The notes below the pieces were generated by a model. The model made no database searches. It had not been told where the DNA came from and worked only from the letters and a program-made list of their open reading frames with translations. Made by a program: the position numbers and the translations under genes. Of a stretch of 64,000 bases of DNA, positions 8,669 through 18,251 are shown piece by piece (the first letter of the stretch is position 1; every line of letters starts with the position of its first letter). The stretch covers positions 1 through 64,000 of the forward strand of contig CAVORH010000026.1 in NCBI GenBank assembly GCA_963698565.1, read 5' to 3'. This stretch comes from Sva-07 sp963698565 (lineage in GTDB: Bacteria > Actinomycetota > Acidimicrobiia > Acidimicrobiales > Ilumatobacteraceae).

Positions 8669-10831
8669 TCAGGAGGCGCGCGTCAGCTCGATGAACGTCG
8701 TCCCGACGTCGAGCGGGATCGGTGTGCCGCTGGCGGCGTCACGGAAGACGAACGGGTCGGATGCGGTCACGCGCGACCAGGTGCCGGTGATCGCCCGACC
8801 CGCACGGTGGATGATCGCTGCACCGCTGCCGACCGTGATCGGGTTCGGCGAGCGCGCATCGACAGGTGACGGCACGTGCACGCTCGCGATCTCGACCACG
8901 TTGCGAGCCGCGATCTGCGCCCCGGACGCAGCGAGGTGTGCAGCACCGTCCTGCGAGCGGAGATAGGTGCCGGTGGCCGGGTCCCATGCCCACCTGATCT
9001 TCACGCCATCCATCGCGACCGAGAACTCGGTGTCGGGGGTTGTTCTCACCACCGCCGGCGCCGTCCACATGCCGTCGATGCTCCACAGCGGTCGGGCCGG
9101 TCCCGCAGTCGGGGAAGTGATGAGCGCACAGGGCGCGTCGAGGATCAGGTTGTGCGGAGAGGGGCGCGTGGGGTTGCGGCTGTAGCACGGCCTGCGGAGG
9201 GCGGTGAAGTCGACGAGCAGCCCCGAGCTCGCCGCCGACTCGATCCACGCCGTCACGCCGGTGTTCGCCCCCGAATAGGCGAAGACCGGTCGATTCATCG
9301 CCGACACGATGTCGAGATCAGCAGTGCGCGCCGACCGGACCGGTCCCACCTGTGAGGGCAGCTCTGACTGGAAGAGCGCGATGAATCGGGTGAGCCCCTC
9401 GACGTTCACCTCGATGACCGCGTCGGCGACATCGAGTCCGAACTGCGGTCTGGCTCGCGAATAGTTGTCGATCTTCACCGCCGTGATCGGGCGGCTCGTG
9501 ACCGTGGCGTCGGCCGGTTCGCCCGTCAGTGCGGCCCTGCCCTCGATCGCCGGCAGGGGCGTGAACTGCGGCCAGACCGGAATGCCGGCGGTGTCGGTCG
9601 GGAACGACGTCACCGGTGGCTCGGGGCTGGAGCGGGTGTCGGTCCGCTGGTTCGCGAAGGGGTAGATGCCGGCGGCAAGCGCCACGCCATTGATGTCGAC
9701 GATCAGATCGGCCGCCTGCGAGGTGAAGAAGCACACGTCGCCATCGCGATCCGCCTGCACGATCAGGCGATTGGACCATGCGCGGGAGCGGTATCCGTCG
9801 AAGTTCAGGTCGGACTTGGTGACACCTCCGTCGGCGTCGCGCGGCAGCCCGTCGTCGCACGCGAAGGCGGTGACGAAACCGGTGGTGAACGAGCGGTCGG
9901 CGGTCAGTTGACCCATCACGGTCCTGCCCCCGGCGGCCTCGGGCACCGAGACCCGCAGCACCTGGCCCGCAGCGAGGGAACTCGAGGCAGGGTCGGTTCC
10001 CGACCGCGTGTCGGTGCGGCGATTGGGAAAGGAGGTGATGCCGACGTCGGTGGCCCCGTTGACATCGACGATCATGTCGACGGTCGTCGATGTGTACAGG
10101 CAGATGTCGCCGTCCTGGTCGGCCTGCACGATCAGCCGGTTCGACCACGAGGGCGTCACCGTGCCGTCGTAGTTGAGATCGGATCGCGACACCCCGCCGT
10201 CGGCGTTGCGGGGCAGTCCGCCGTCGCATGCGAAGGCGGTGACGTACCCCGCCTCGGTCGCCCGATCGATCGTCAGCTGGCCGGTCACCGTGCGGCCGCC
10301 GACCGCCTCGGGGATCGACACCCGCAACACGCCCTTGGCGGCGAGAGGGCCCCGGACCGCGTTGGTGCCGCTGCGCGTGTCGCTGCGTCGGTTGGCGAAC
10401 GAGGTGATGCCGGTGTCGAAGGAGACTGCGTTGATGTCGATGATCATGTCGACCGACGTCGACGTGAACAGGCAGATGTGACCGTTGCTGTCGGCCTGCA
10501 CGATCAGCCGGTTCGACCACGAGGGCGTCAGCGTGCCGTCGTAGTTGAGGTCTGACCTGGAGACACCGCCGCCGGCATCGCGCGGCAGGCCGTTGTCGCA
10601 GGCGTAGGCGGTGACGAAACCTGGTGCGCTCGCGTTGTCGACCGTGAGCTGACCGATCACGGTCTTGCCCCCGATTGCATCGGGCACGGCGACTCGCAGA
10701 ACCTGCCCAGCCGGGACACGCGTGTCGACCGCCATCGCCACGGGGGACGACGGCGACACCCCAGCCGCGATCGAGACTGCGGTCGCGGCGACCAGCGCCA
10801 CGCCGATCCGTGTGAGCGTTCGCCTCTGCAC
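8669..10831 (-). CDS. Secreted DUF3048 (YerB-like) protein with three tandem repeats
   Basis: A 720-residue exported protein starting at GTG 10829-10831, with a basic start (VQRRTLTR) and a hydrophobic signal segment. Residues about 40-400 are three copies of a 123-124-residue unit, each with VLRVxxPEAxGG, then SDLNYDG, WSNRLIVQAD, a VDMIxDING-like strand and RRxDTRSG. The DTR ending is common in actinobacterial surface proteins. Residues about 435-720 match DUF3048: an N-terminal part with VKIDNYSRARPQFGL and PSQVGPVRSAR, and a C-terminal part ending GTTFIELTRAS. DUF3048 proteins are extracytoplasmic and of uncertain function. The open frame continues far upstream, but that part is antisense to two plus-strand genes. 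Confidence 0.8.
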   Translation of the reverse strand: MQRRTLTRIGVALVAATAVSIAAGVSPSSPVAMAVDTRVPAGQVLRVAVPDAIGGKTVIGQLTVDNASAPGFVTAYACDNGLPRDAGGGVSRSDLNYDGTLTPSWSNRLIVQADSNGHICLFTSTSVDMIIDINAVSFDTGITSFANRRSDTRSGTNAVRGPLAAKGVLRVSIPEAVGGRTVTGQLTIDRATEAGYVTAFACDGGLPRNADGGVSRSDLNYDGTVTPSWSNRLIVQADQDGDICLYTSTTVDMIVDVNGATDVGITSFPNRRTDTRSGTDPASSSLAAGQVLRVSVPEAAGGRTVMGQLTADRSFTTGFVTAFACDDGLPRDADGGVTKSDLNFDGYRSRAWSNRLIVQADRDGDVCFFTSQAADLIVDINGVALAAGIYPFANQRTDTRSSPEPPVTSFPTDTAGIPVWPQFTPLPAIEGRAALTGEPADATVTSRPITAVKIDNYSRARPQFGLDVADAVIEVNVEGLTRFIALFQSELPSQVGPVRSARTADLDIVSAMNRPVFAYSGANTGVTAWIESAASSGLLVDFTALRRPCYSRNPTRPSPHNLILDAPCALITSPTAGPARPLWSIDGMWTAPAVVRTTPDTEFSVAMDGVKIRWAWDPATGTYLRSQDGAAHLAASGAQIAARNVVEIASVHVPSPVDARSPNPITVGSGAAIIHRAGRAITGTWSRVTASDPFVFRDAASGTPIPLDVGTTFIELTRAS
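9632..10714 (-). repeat. Three tandem ~370-bp coding repeats
   Basis: Three consecutive units of 369-372 bp inside the DUF3048 gene begin near 10702, 10330 and 9961 and differ at many codons while keeping the same protein motifs. Units 1 and 2 are closest in sequence (for example the DNA coding for PSWSNRLIVQAD), which suggests a later duplication or gene conversion between them. Confidence 0.75.
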
Positions 10832-10993
10832 GGTTGCGACCGTACTGCCGGATGGGGCCCTGCCGAACGCGGCGGCAGAGGTGGAGATCGCCGGAGCGGG
10901 ACCGGACTGCTCGACGCCGTCGCTGATCCGGGTCGGCCCCGGTGACCTAGGATCTGCGGAGGGATACATCGAGGTGGTGGCCGGGGGGTCGAG

Positions 10994-11455
10994 GTGCACA
11001 AGACACTGATCGTGGCGAACCGGACGGTTGGCGGCGAGCAGCTGGCGGCGGAGGTCCGTCGGCGCGTCGGTGAGGGGGAGTACACGTTCCATCTCGTCGT
11101 CCCCGTCGCCAGTCCGGTGTCGTCGGCGGTGGCCATCGGTGTCGCTGCGGGCGATGCCGCGAACCTGTCGCCAACGGCGTCGTTCGAGGTCGCGGACGAG
11201 CGAAGCATCGCCCGCGATCGGCTCGCCTACGGACTCGACTGGCTCACGTCGCTCGGCGCCACCGCGACCGGCGAACTGTCCACCGACTGCGACCCCGCCG
11301 CTGCGGTCGCACGAATCGTCGACTCCGAACACGTCGAGGAGATCATCGTGTCGACGTTGCCGACCACGATTTCTCGGTGGCTCCATCAGGACCTGCCGCA
11401 CCGCATCGAACGCAAGGTGAAACTGCCGGTCACCGTCGTCACGGGCGCCGGCTGA
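10994..11455 (+). CDS. Universal-stress-protein-like protein
   Basis: A 153-residue cytoplasmic protein from GTG 10994 with an alternating strand-helix pattern. The first strand is KTLIVANRTVGG, a second strand is FHLVVPVAS, a central helix covers DRLAYGLDWLTSLG, and the C-terminal half has a VARIVDSEHVEEIIVSTLP segment and an RKVKLPVTVV strand. This is the Rossmann-like fold of universal stress proteins, although the ATP-binding G-x2-G-x9-G motif is not obvious. Such proteins are usually stress-related and of unclear biochemical role. It is divergent from the DUF3048 gene across about 160 bp and precedes the MBL-GAF gene on the same strand. Confidence 0.6.
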   Translation: MHKTLIVANRTVGGEQLAAEVRRRVGEGEYTFHLVVPVASPVSSAVAIGVAAGDAANLSPTASFEVADERSIARDRLAYGLDWLTSLGATATGELSTDCDPAAAVARIVDSEHVEEIIVSTLPTTISRWLHQDLPHRIERKVKLPVTVVTGAG

Positions 11456-11524
11456 CACCGTCGTTCGTCGGACTGCGCCGGGAGACCGATGCAGTCCCGT
11501 ACAGTCGTCCCAGGAGGCACACGG

Positions 11525-13330
11525 ATGCAGGTGACGTTCTGGGGAACACGAGGCTCGATCGCCAAGGCCGGTCCCAGCACGCTGCGCTACGGCGGCAACA
11601 CGTCGTGCGTGTCGATCCGATCGGACGCGGGAACACAACTCGTGCTCGATTGCGGGACCGGGGCCCATGGCCTCGGGCAGCACCTGCTCGCGAACGCCGA
11701 CGGCGAAGCGGTCGACGGTCACATCCTGATCAGCCACACCCACTGGGACCACATCCAGGGGCTGCCGTTCTTCGCGCCCCTGTTCGTGCCGGGCAACACC
11801 TGGCACATCTACGGCCCGAGCGGCCTGGGCGGATCGCTCGGCGAGATCCTGGCCGGCCAGATGGAGTACCGCTACTTCCCGGTCGAGATCGAGCAGCTGT
11901 CCGCACACGTCGAGCACCACGACCTCGTCGAGGGAGCCCTCGACATCGACGACGTCACCATCCTGACCCAGTACCTCAATCATCCCGCCCTGGCGCTCGG
12001 CTACCGGATCGAGGTCGACGGTGCCGTCGTCGTGTACTCGTCCGATCACGAGCCGCACGACCAGAGCCTCGCCGCCGGTGGCGACCTGGCCCGGAACCGC
12101 CAGGACGACGCCCACGCCCGGTTCGTCGTCGGCGCCGACCTGCTGATCCACGATGCGCAGTACCTCGGCTCGGAGTACCCGGACCACGTCGGTTGGGGGC
12201 ACAGCACCGTCGAGTACGTGATCGACCTCGCTCGCCGTGCCGATGTGCGTCGCGTCGCGCTCTACCACCACGATCCCAACCGGACCGATGACGAGGTCGA
12301 CGAGTTGCTGGTGGTGGCGCGAGCGCATGCCCGTGCGTCGGGCTACACCGGTGAGATCCTCGCTGCGGCGGAGGGGCTGACGATCGATGTGCGCGGGGAA
12401 CGGCATCGCTCGACGCTCCCGGACGCGCTCGTCCCCTCGGCGACGGCATCGGCGCTCGCTGCTCGGTCGAACCTCGCCGTGGTCGCCGCGCAGACCCCGG
12501 AGATCGTCGATGCGCTGACGTACGCGGCGCGCTCGGAGCAGCTGGAGGTCATCGCCACGACGGATCTGCGCGAGGCGTTCGCCGCGGTGCGTTCCCGCGA
12601 GCCGGGGATCGTGCTCATCGAGGCGGTCGACGACGACGACGGATTCGATCTCGTGGCGGCGATTCGTGAACTCGGCACGGTCAACGGATCCGGCGTGCCG
12701 ATCATCATGGTCGGGCGAGACGAGGCGCGGTGGCGTCCCGATGCGGACGAGACCCGGATCACCGAGTGGCTGGTCTGGCCGGCGAGTTCGTTCTTCCTGC
12801 GCACGAAGCTGCGGGCCTGGTTGCTGCGACGAGCGAGTCGTTGGCAGAACGCGCCGCTTCCCGCCGATGAGCCGCAGCGCCTCGCTGCGCTCCATGCGCT
12901 CGGCATCCTCGACACCCCGCCGGAACCGCGGTTCGATCGCCACGCCGACGAGGTCCGCGCGATCCTCGACGTGCCGATCGCACTCGTGAGCCTGGTCGAC
13001 GCCGATCGGCAATGGTTCAAGTCGCATCGCGGCGTCGACGTCGAGGAGACGCCGCGCGACATGTCGCTGTGTGCCCATGCGATTCTGGGCGACGATGTGC
13101 TGCAGGTCGAGGACATGTTGGCCGACCCTCGTTTCGCCGACAACCCGATGGTGGCCGACGGGCCCAGGCTGCGGTTCTATGCCGGCATGCCGCTGACGCT
13201 CGCGGACGGCAGCCGTGTCGGCACGCTCTGCGTGGCCGACCACCGGCCACGTCACCTCGACGACGACCAGCTTGCCGCCCTTCGCAAGGTCGCCGCCCGG
13301 GTGGTCGAGGAACTGTCGGCGTCGACCTGA
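11525..13330 (+). CDS. Metallo-beta-lactamase / pseudo-receiver / GAF fusion protein
   Basis: A 601-residue protein. I choose ATG 11525 because AGGAGG lies just upstream; the longer start at 11489 lacks this. Residues about 1-270 are an MBL-fold hydrolase of the phosphodiesterase/RNase Z-like type with HTHWDH at 71-76, a metal-binding Asp in YSSDHEP, and a late His in VGWGHST. Residues about 310-435 look like a response-regulator receiver in which the phosphoacceptor Asp position reads Glu (IVLIEAVDDD). Residues about 440-601 are a GAF domain (RLAALHALGILDTPPEPRFD, QWFKSHRGVD, DMSLCAHAI). A nucleotide- or signal-degrading enzyme controlled by its GAF domain is my inference; substrate and ligand are unknown. 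Confidence 0.8.
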   Translation: MQVTFWGTRGSIAKAGPSTLRYGGNTSCVSIRSDAGTQLVLDCGTGAHGLGQHLLANADGEAVDGHILISHTHWDHIQGLPFFAPLFVPGNTWHIYGPSGLGGSLGEILAGQMEYRYFPVEIEQLSAHVEHHDLVEGALDIDDVTILTQYLNHPALALGYRIEVDGAVVVYSSDHEPHDQSLAAGGDLARNRQDDAHARFVVGADLLIHDAQYLGSEYPDHVGWGHSTVEYVIDLARRADVRRVALYHHDPNRTDDEVDELLVVARAHARASGYTGEILAAAEGLTIDVRGERHRSTLPDALVPSATASALAARSNLAVVAAQTPEIVDALTYAARSEQLEVIATTDLREAFAAVRSREPGIVLIEAVDDDDGFDLVAAIRELGTVNGSGVPIIMVGRDEARWRPDADETRITEWLVWPASSFFLRTKLRAWLLRRASRWQNAPLPADEPQRLAALHALGILDTPPEPRFDRHADEVRAILDVPIALVSLVDADRQWFKSHRGVDVEETPRDMSLCAHAILGDDVLQVEDMLADPRFADNPMVADGPRLRFYAGMPLTLADGSRVGTLCVADHRPRHLDDDQLAALRKVAARVVEELSAST

Positions 13331-13452
13331 TCGACGCTGTCACCTCACGAACCCGTGACGCTTCCGGCGGAAGGCTTCCGACCCACGTGCGATTCCACGA
13401 AGCAGGACGGGTCGATGCGGTCGCGGCCGCGATCGACGAGCGCGTCGCCGGC

Positions 13453-14520
13453 TCAGCTCCCTGCGTAGGCCTCGACGATCGGTGCGAGATCGTCGGGGCT
13501 CGCTCCGTGCATGATCACGGCGTCGGCGCCGAGGTCGAACTGGCCACGCACCGCGCTTGCACACTGCTGCGCCGACCCGGTCGCCGACGGGGCCAGCCAC
13601 TCGTCGGGGATCAGCGTGGCGATGTGCTCGAGCTGTTCGGTCGTGGCGTCGACGTCGATCGCCGATCGGAAACCGGCGACCATGTCATCGGCCCGGAACG
13701 CCGCCAGTACCGCCGGATCCCAACGGTTGGTCTCGACCATCAGGTCGCCGTAGGCCTGCAGGTAGGTGGCGAGTCGCCCGACGGTCTTCTTCAGTCGGAC
13801 CGGCTCGGGCAGGTGATCGCCGATGGTCGCGAAGCACGACCAGACGGTGACGGCATCGGGGTCGCGTCCCGCCTGTTCGGCGGCGTCCTTCACGGTCTGC
13901 ACGCAACGCTGCAGTGTCTCGTCGGTGAAGAACGTGTGCAGGATGACGTGGTCGAACGCGCGCCCGCCCAGCTCCAGGGAGTTCGGCCCGAACGCCACCA
14001 GGCCGAGCGGGATGTCCTCGTCGAAGGTCGGGTCGAGCCGAAGGACGGGATACGACCCGATCGGGCTGTCGTTGCCGATGATGGTGTCGCCGTGCCACAG
14101 GCGTCGCATGACGTGAGCGAAGTCCTCCATCTGCGCCGTGGTGATCCTCGGGATCCCGTAGGCGTCGAACATCGGACCGATGCCGCGGCCGATGCCGAGC
14201 ACGAATCGGCCGCCGGTGAGGCGGTGCATCGTGGTGGCGTACGACGCGGTGACCATCGGATGGCGGGTGTTGTGGTTGGTGGCACCCGTGATGATCCGCA
14301 GATTGGTGGAGGCGACCGCAGCGGCGCCGGACAGGGTGACCGCCTCCTTGACGTTGAACCGCTCGCTGATGAACACGCTGCCGAGGCCGAGTTCCTCCGC
14401 CCGACGGCACTCCTCGACGAGGTCTCGCGGGTTCTGGGCGCCGCCGGCGAGTGTGTAGAACCCGAGTTCGGGAAATCTCGCAGCGGCGACGGTGTCGGTG
14501 GGCGCCGTGTTGTCGGTCAT
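13453..14520 (-). CDS. F420-dependent LLM-class oxidoreductase, TIGR03857-like
   Basis: A 355-residue luciferase-like monooxygenase-fold protein. The start is ATG 14518-14520 (MTDNTAPTDT), which overlaps the stop of the upstream esterase by 4 bp. The N-terminal ELGFYTLAGGAQNPRDLVEE segment, FISERFNVKEA, TGATNHNTRHPMV and the glycine pair in FVLGIGRGIGPMFD are characteristic of a subfamily thought to use coenzyme F420 rather than FMN. A C-terminal DLGADAVIMHG strand closes the TIM barrel. The substrate is unknown; coupling to an esterase suggests catabolism of a lipid or steroid-like compound, which is inference. Confidence 0.8.
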   Translation of the reverse strand: MTDNTAPTDTVAAARFPELGFYTLAGGAQNPRDLVEECRRAEELGLGSVFISERFNVKEAVTLSGAAAVASTNLRIITGATNHNTRHPMVTASYATTMHRLTGGRFVLGIGRGIGPMFDAYGIPRITTAQMEDFAHVMRRLWHGDTIIGNDSPIGSYPVLRLDPTFDEDIPLGLVAFGPNSLELGGRAFDHVILHTFFTDETLQRCVQTVKDAAEQAGRDPDAVTVWSCFATIGDHLPEPVRLKKTVGRLATYLQAYGDLMVETNRWDPAVLAAFRADDMVAGFRSAIDVDATTEQLEHIATLIPDEWLAPSATGSAQQCASAVRGQFDLGADAVIMHGASPDDLAPIVEAYAGS

Positions 14521-15425
14521 GCCGCCACCGGCGCCGGAGCCGGGACACGGGAGCGCATGAACACCGCCGCGCGCACCAGCGCCTCGGTGGCTTCGGGAAC
14601 CAACCGGGCAAAGGTCGGATACACGTGCCACATGCCGGCCGCGAGATCGAGCGTCACGTCGACGCCGGCCTCGCGGGCGCGTTCGGCGAGGCGGGTGGAA
14701 TCCGACAGCAACACCTCGTCCATCCCGGTCTGGATCAACATCGGCGGCAGCCCCGACAGGTCAGCGAACAGCGGCGAGACCCCCGGATCGTCGAGCGACA
14801 CGTCACCGGCGTAGACCCGCCCCGCCTCGGCGATCTTCGCTCCGTCGATCATCGGGTCGGCCTCGGCCCGCGTGATCACCGATTCGCCCGAGCCGGTGAG
14901 ATCGGTCCACGGCGACAGCAGGTACGCCGCGCCGGGAAGCGGGTCACCGGCATCGCGCAGTGCGCAGAGCGTCGACAACGTCGCCCCGCCGCCTGCCGAA
15001 TCACCGGCGATCGTCACCAGCGCAGGATCGACATCCGCGACGAGTGCCCGGTAGGCAGCGACGCAGTCCTCGATCGCCGCTGGGTAGACGTGCTCGGGGG
15101 CCAGGCGGTAGTCGATCACCATGGCGGTCGCCGAGGCCCGCTTGGCCAGGTTGGCGACCATCGCGATGTGGCTGCGCGGCGAACCGATGACGTAGCCGCC
15201 GCCGTGGATGTACAGCAGGTGCCGGGTCGGTGGCGTCAGGGTGGGGGTGGCGATGATCGCCGGCACACCGCCGACGAGGGTGTCGACGTAGTCGACGTGG
15301 CGGGGTCGTGGGAGACGGTCGATCTGGTCGAGTCGTACCCGGGCCTCCTCGATCGACATCTCGTCGGCGCTCTTCAGTCGGCGGAGCGCCCGTCGGGCGA
15401 TGCGGGCGCGACGTGTGATCGACAT
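14517..15425 (-). CDS. Alpha/beta-hydrolase, hormone-sensitive-lipase-type esterase
   Basis: A 302-residue cytoplasmic esterase. The oxyanion-hole motif is HGGGYVIG (about residues 74-81), the nucleophile Ser is in GDSAGGG (about 140-146), the acid is likely Asp in GMDEVLLSD, and the catalytic His is in MWHVYP. All four match the HSL/Est family that hydrolyses carboxylic ester bonds, often of short acyl chains. It has a helical cap region before the first strand. It is translationally coupled to the following F420-type oxidoreductase (ATGA overlap), so the two probably act in one pathway. Confidence 0.85.
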   Translation of the reverse strand: MSITRRARIARRALRRLKSADEMSIEEARVRLDQIDRLPRPRHVDYVDTLVGGVPAIIATPTLTPPTRHLLYIHGGGYVIGSPRSHIAMVANLAKRASATAMVIDYRLAPEHVYPAAIEDCVAAYRALVADVDPALVTIAGDSAGGGATLSTLCALRDAGDPLPGAAYLLSPWTDLTGSGESVITRAEADPMIDGAKIAEAGRVYAGDVSLDDPGVSPLFADLSGLPPMLIQTGMDEVLLSDSTRLAERAREAGVDVTLDLAAGMWHVYPTFARLVPEATEALVRAAVFMRSRVPAPAPVAA

Positions 15426-15467
15426 GACGACCGATCCTACGACGACCCCGGCAACGGTCCCGAGTCG

Positions 15468-18251
15468 TCAGCCCGAGTTGCGCAGGCCGGTCGCGATCGC
15501 GTTGATCGACAGCTGGATGCCCCGTTCGACCATCTCGTCGTGGTCGCCGTCGCGGAATCGACGGAGCAGGTCGACCTGCATCACGTGGAGCGGATCGAGG
15601 TACGGATACCGGTTGCTGAGACTCCGGGCGAGCAACGGGTTGTCGGCGAGGGGTGTGGCCGACCCGGTGATGCGACCGTGCCAGTGGAGTGTTCGGGCGT
15701 GCTCGTCGGCGATCGCGCCGAAGAGATCGGTGCGGGTCGCGTCGTCCTCGACCAGGACGTCGGCGTACCGGCGGGCGATGTCGATGTCGGTCTTGGCCAA
15801 GACCATGCCCATGTTGTCGATCACCGTGCGGAAGAACGGCCACTCCCGGTACATCAGCGACAGCCGATCGAGCCGCTCCTCGTCGAGGTCGTCGCCGCCC
15901 ACGAACGCATGCACCGCCGAGCCGACCCCGAACCAGGCCGGGAGCATCAGGCGGCACTGGGTCCAACCGAACACCCAGGGGATCGCTCGGAGGTCCTCGA
16001 TCGCCGCGGAGGCCGTGCGCGACGCCGGCCGGCTCCCCACGTTGAGCTTGGCGATCTCGTCGGTCGGCGTGATCGAACGGAAGAACGAGACGAAGCGGTC
16101 GTCGCCGTACACCAGCGCCCGGTAGGTCTCGTAGGCGAGGCCGGAGAGCTCGCCCATCGTGGCGGCATGCAACTCGCCGTCGGCCTGGTCGTGTGCATGG
16201 TGCAACAGTGAGGCCTCGAGCGTGGCCGCCACCACCGTTTCGAGGTTGCGGCGGGCCATCGCGGGGTTGGAGTACTTCGCCGCAACCATCTCGCCCTGCT
16301 CGGTGAGGCGAATCGAGCCGTCGACCGATCCCGGCGGGAGCGCGAGGATCGCCTGGTGGGCCGGCCCACCGCCGCGACCGACCGTGCCGCCCCGGCCGTG
16401 GAAGAAGCGCAGTCGTACACCGGCGTCGGCAGCGACGCGGGCCAACGCGGTCTGTGCGGCCGAGAGGTTCCACTGCGACGTGAGGTACCCGCCGTCCTTG
16501 TTCGAGTCGGAGTAGCCGATCATCACCTCCTGGCGGTTGCGGCGCGACCGCACCAGGTCGGCGTACAGATCGTTGGCGAGCAGCCTGGCGAGCACGTCGG
16601 CCGAGCGGTCGAGATCGTCGATCGTCTCGAACAGCGGGACGATGTCGAGCTGCGTGGTTGCCGCCTGCCCCGACGACGCAGCGGTGGCCAACCCGACCTC
16701 CTTGAGCAGCACGGCGACCTCCAGCACGTCGCTGACGTCGTGGGCCATCGAGATCACGTAGTGGGGAACGATCGTGCGTCCGACGCGCGCCACGGCGGTG
16801 GCGGCCTCGCGGAGGATGCCGAGCTCGGAGCGGGTGATGTCGGCATGGTCCGAGGCCGGGTGGCACAGGAGGCGAGGGGAGCGGAGCTCGTCTTCGAGCA
16901 CGGCGACACGGTGGTCTTCGTCGAGCGACAGGTAGTCGTCGCACACGCCGGCGGAGCGGAGCAGGTCGGCGACGACGCGCTCGTGGACCGCGGAGTTCTG
17001 GCGCATGTCGAGCCCACAGAGGTGGGCGCCGAACGTGGCGACCCCGTCGCGGACGGGCTCGACCAGACGCTTCGCGATCGGCCCGGCGCCGTGGGTGTGC
17101 AACGAGGCAGCGATCGTGTCGAGATCGTCGAGGAGTTCGGAGAGGTCCCGGTACGCCGCTCGCGGCTCGGCGGGCAGTGGACCGGGGACGTCGTCCTCGG
17201 GGGCGAGCACGCGGCGTGCGTAGGCGTGGAGTCGGGCGTGGATGCCGCGCAACGCCCTGCGGTACGGCTCGTCGGCGCGGAACGGAGACTGGTCGCCCGA
17301 CGCCTCGGCGAGCTCGATCACCTCGGGGGTCGGGGTGACGAGCCGATCGGTCATCGAGAGTTGGTGTGACAGGCGGTGCACACCTGCGAGGTGGTGTTCC
17401 AGCGCCGTTGCGGTCTGGCGTCCGATGGCGTAGCGCATCACCTCGTCGGTGACGAACGGGTTGCCGTCGCGGTCGCCGCCGATCCACGAGCCCATCGTGA
17501 TCGCACGGGTGGTGTCGACACGATGACCGGTGACTGCCGCCAGGTCGTCGGCGAGACGTCTCGTCAGGGCGGGCACGACCTCGAAGAGGCTTGCCGAGTA
17601 GTAGCGGATCGCCTCGTTGATCTCGTCACGGACGCGGAGCTTCGACAACCGGAGCAGCGCCGTCTGCCAGAGCAGCAACACGCGCGTGGCGAGTTCGTCG
17701 TCGAGCTGCCCGCGTTCCCAGGTACCGGTGGCCCGGCTGCGCTGGTCGAGCAGGTGGGAGATCTCGTCGAGGACCTCGAGCACGGTCTTGCGTCGCACCT
17801 CGGTGGGGTGAGCGGTGATCACCGGGCTCACCTGGAGCTCGGCGACCAGCTCGACGAGCCGACCGTCGGCCAGACCGGAGCGTTCGATGCGCTCGAACGC
17901 TGACGCGAGACTGCCGGGACGAGGGGGGCTGCCGACCGCTCGGTGGTGACGGCTCCGGCGTTCGACGTGGACGTCCTCGGCGGTGTTGGCCAACAGCGAG
18001 AGCCAGTCGAGAGCTCGGAGCACGAGAAGCTGTTCGGAGATCGGCTCGCGGCCGAGCAGTTCGCGTATCGGCTCGACCGTGCTCACACCCGAGCGGCGCC
18101 CCTCGACCGCCAAGCGGCGTACCTGTTCGACCAGCTGATAGGTCGCCTCCCCCTCGGTCGCTCTGATCGCGTCACCGAGAAGACGGCCCAGCAGCCTGAT
18201 GTCGTCGCTGAGAGCGTCGCTTTGGTCGTTCACCACAGTTCGATCCGACAT
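15468..18251 (-). CDS. ppc: Phosphoenolpyruvate carboxylase
   Basis: This enzyme adds bicarbonate to phosphoenolpyruvate to make oxaloacetate, refilling the citric acid cycle. From ATG 18249-18251 it has 927 residues, normal for the bacterial enzyme. Signature regions are present: the catalytic His segment VITAHPTEVRRKTV, the GSWIGGDRDGNPFVT block, the Lys-containing MIGYSDSNKDGGY, the glycine-rich FFHGRGGTVGRGGGP, and the C-terminal NAIATGLRNSG, where RNSG replaces the common RNTG. An upstream in-frame ATG at 18320 would add 23 residues unlike the family. It is divergent from glgC, with 182 bp between the two starts. Confidence 0.95.
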   Translation of the reverse strand: MSDRTVVNDQSDALSDDIRLLGRLLGDAIRATEGEATYQLVEQVRRLAVEGRRSGVSTVEPIRELLGREPISEQLLVLRALDWLSLLANTAEDVHVERRSRHHRAVGSPPRPGSLASAFERIERSGLADGRLVELVAELQVSPVITAHPTEVRRKTVLEVLDEISHLLDQRSRATGTWERGQLDDELATRVLLLWQTALLRLSKLRVRDEINEAIRYYSASLFEVVPALTRRLADDLAAVTGHRVDTTRAITMGSWIGGDRDGNPFVTDEVMRYAIGRQTATALEHHLAGVHRLSHQLSMTDRLVTPTPEVIELAEASGDQSPFRADEPYRRALRGIHARLHAYARRVLAPEDDVPGPLPAEPRAAYRDLSELLDDLDTIAASLHTHGAGPIAKRLVEPVRDGVATFGAHLCGLDMRQNSAVHERVVADLLRSAGVCDDYLSLDEDHRVAVLEDELRSPRLLCHPASDHADITRSELGILREAATAVARVGRTIVPHYVISMAHDVSDVLEVAVLLKEVGLATAASSGQAATTQLDIVPLFETIDDLDRSADVLARLLANDLYADLVRSRRNRQEVMIGYSDSNKDGGYLTSQWNLSAAQTALARVAADAGVRLRFFHGRGGTVGRGGGPAHQAILALPPGSVDGSIRLTEQGEMVAAKYSNPAMARRNLETVVAATLEASLLHHAHDQADGELHAATMGELSGLAYETYRALVYGDDRFVSFFRSITPTDEIAKLNVGSRPASRTASAAIEDLRAIPWVFGWTQCRLMLPAWFGVGSAVHAFVGGDDLDEERLDRLSLMYREWPFFRTVIDNMGMVLAKTDIDIARRYADVLVEDDATRTDLFGAIADEHARTLHWHGRITGSATPLADNPLLARSLSNRYPYLDPLHVMQVDLLRRFRDGDHDEMVERGIQLSINAIATGLRNSG

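Noticed and set aside
9632..10714. Possible CRISPR-like or noncoding repeats
   Set aside because: The 370-bp units are in frame, diverged mostly at codon level, and encode a repeated protein domain.
11489..11524. Earlier ATG for the MBL-GAF gene
   Set aside because: The AGGAGG site lies just before ATG 11525, and the extra twelve residues are unlike the MBL start.
10832..13255. Upstream two-fifths of a 1528-residue minus-strand open frame that ends with the DUF3048 protein
   Set aside because: It is antisense to the universal-stress-like and MBL-GAF genes, has Arg-rich composition without domains, and a signal peptide starts properly at 10831.
15001..17487. Minus-strand frame of 828 codons over the esterase and ppc
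   Set aside because: Shadow of ppc and the esterase in another frame; Arg-rich with no motifs.
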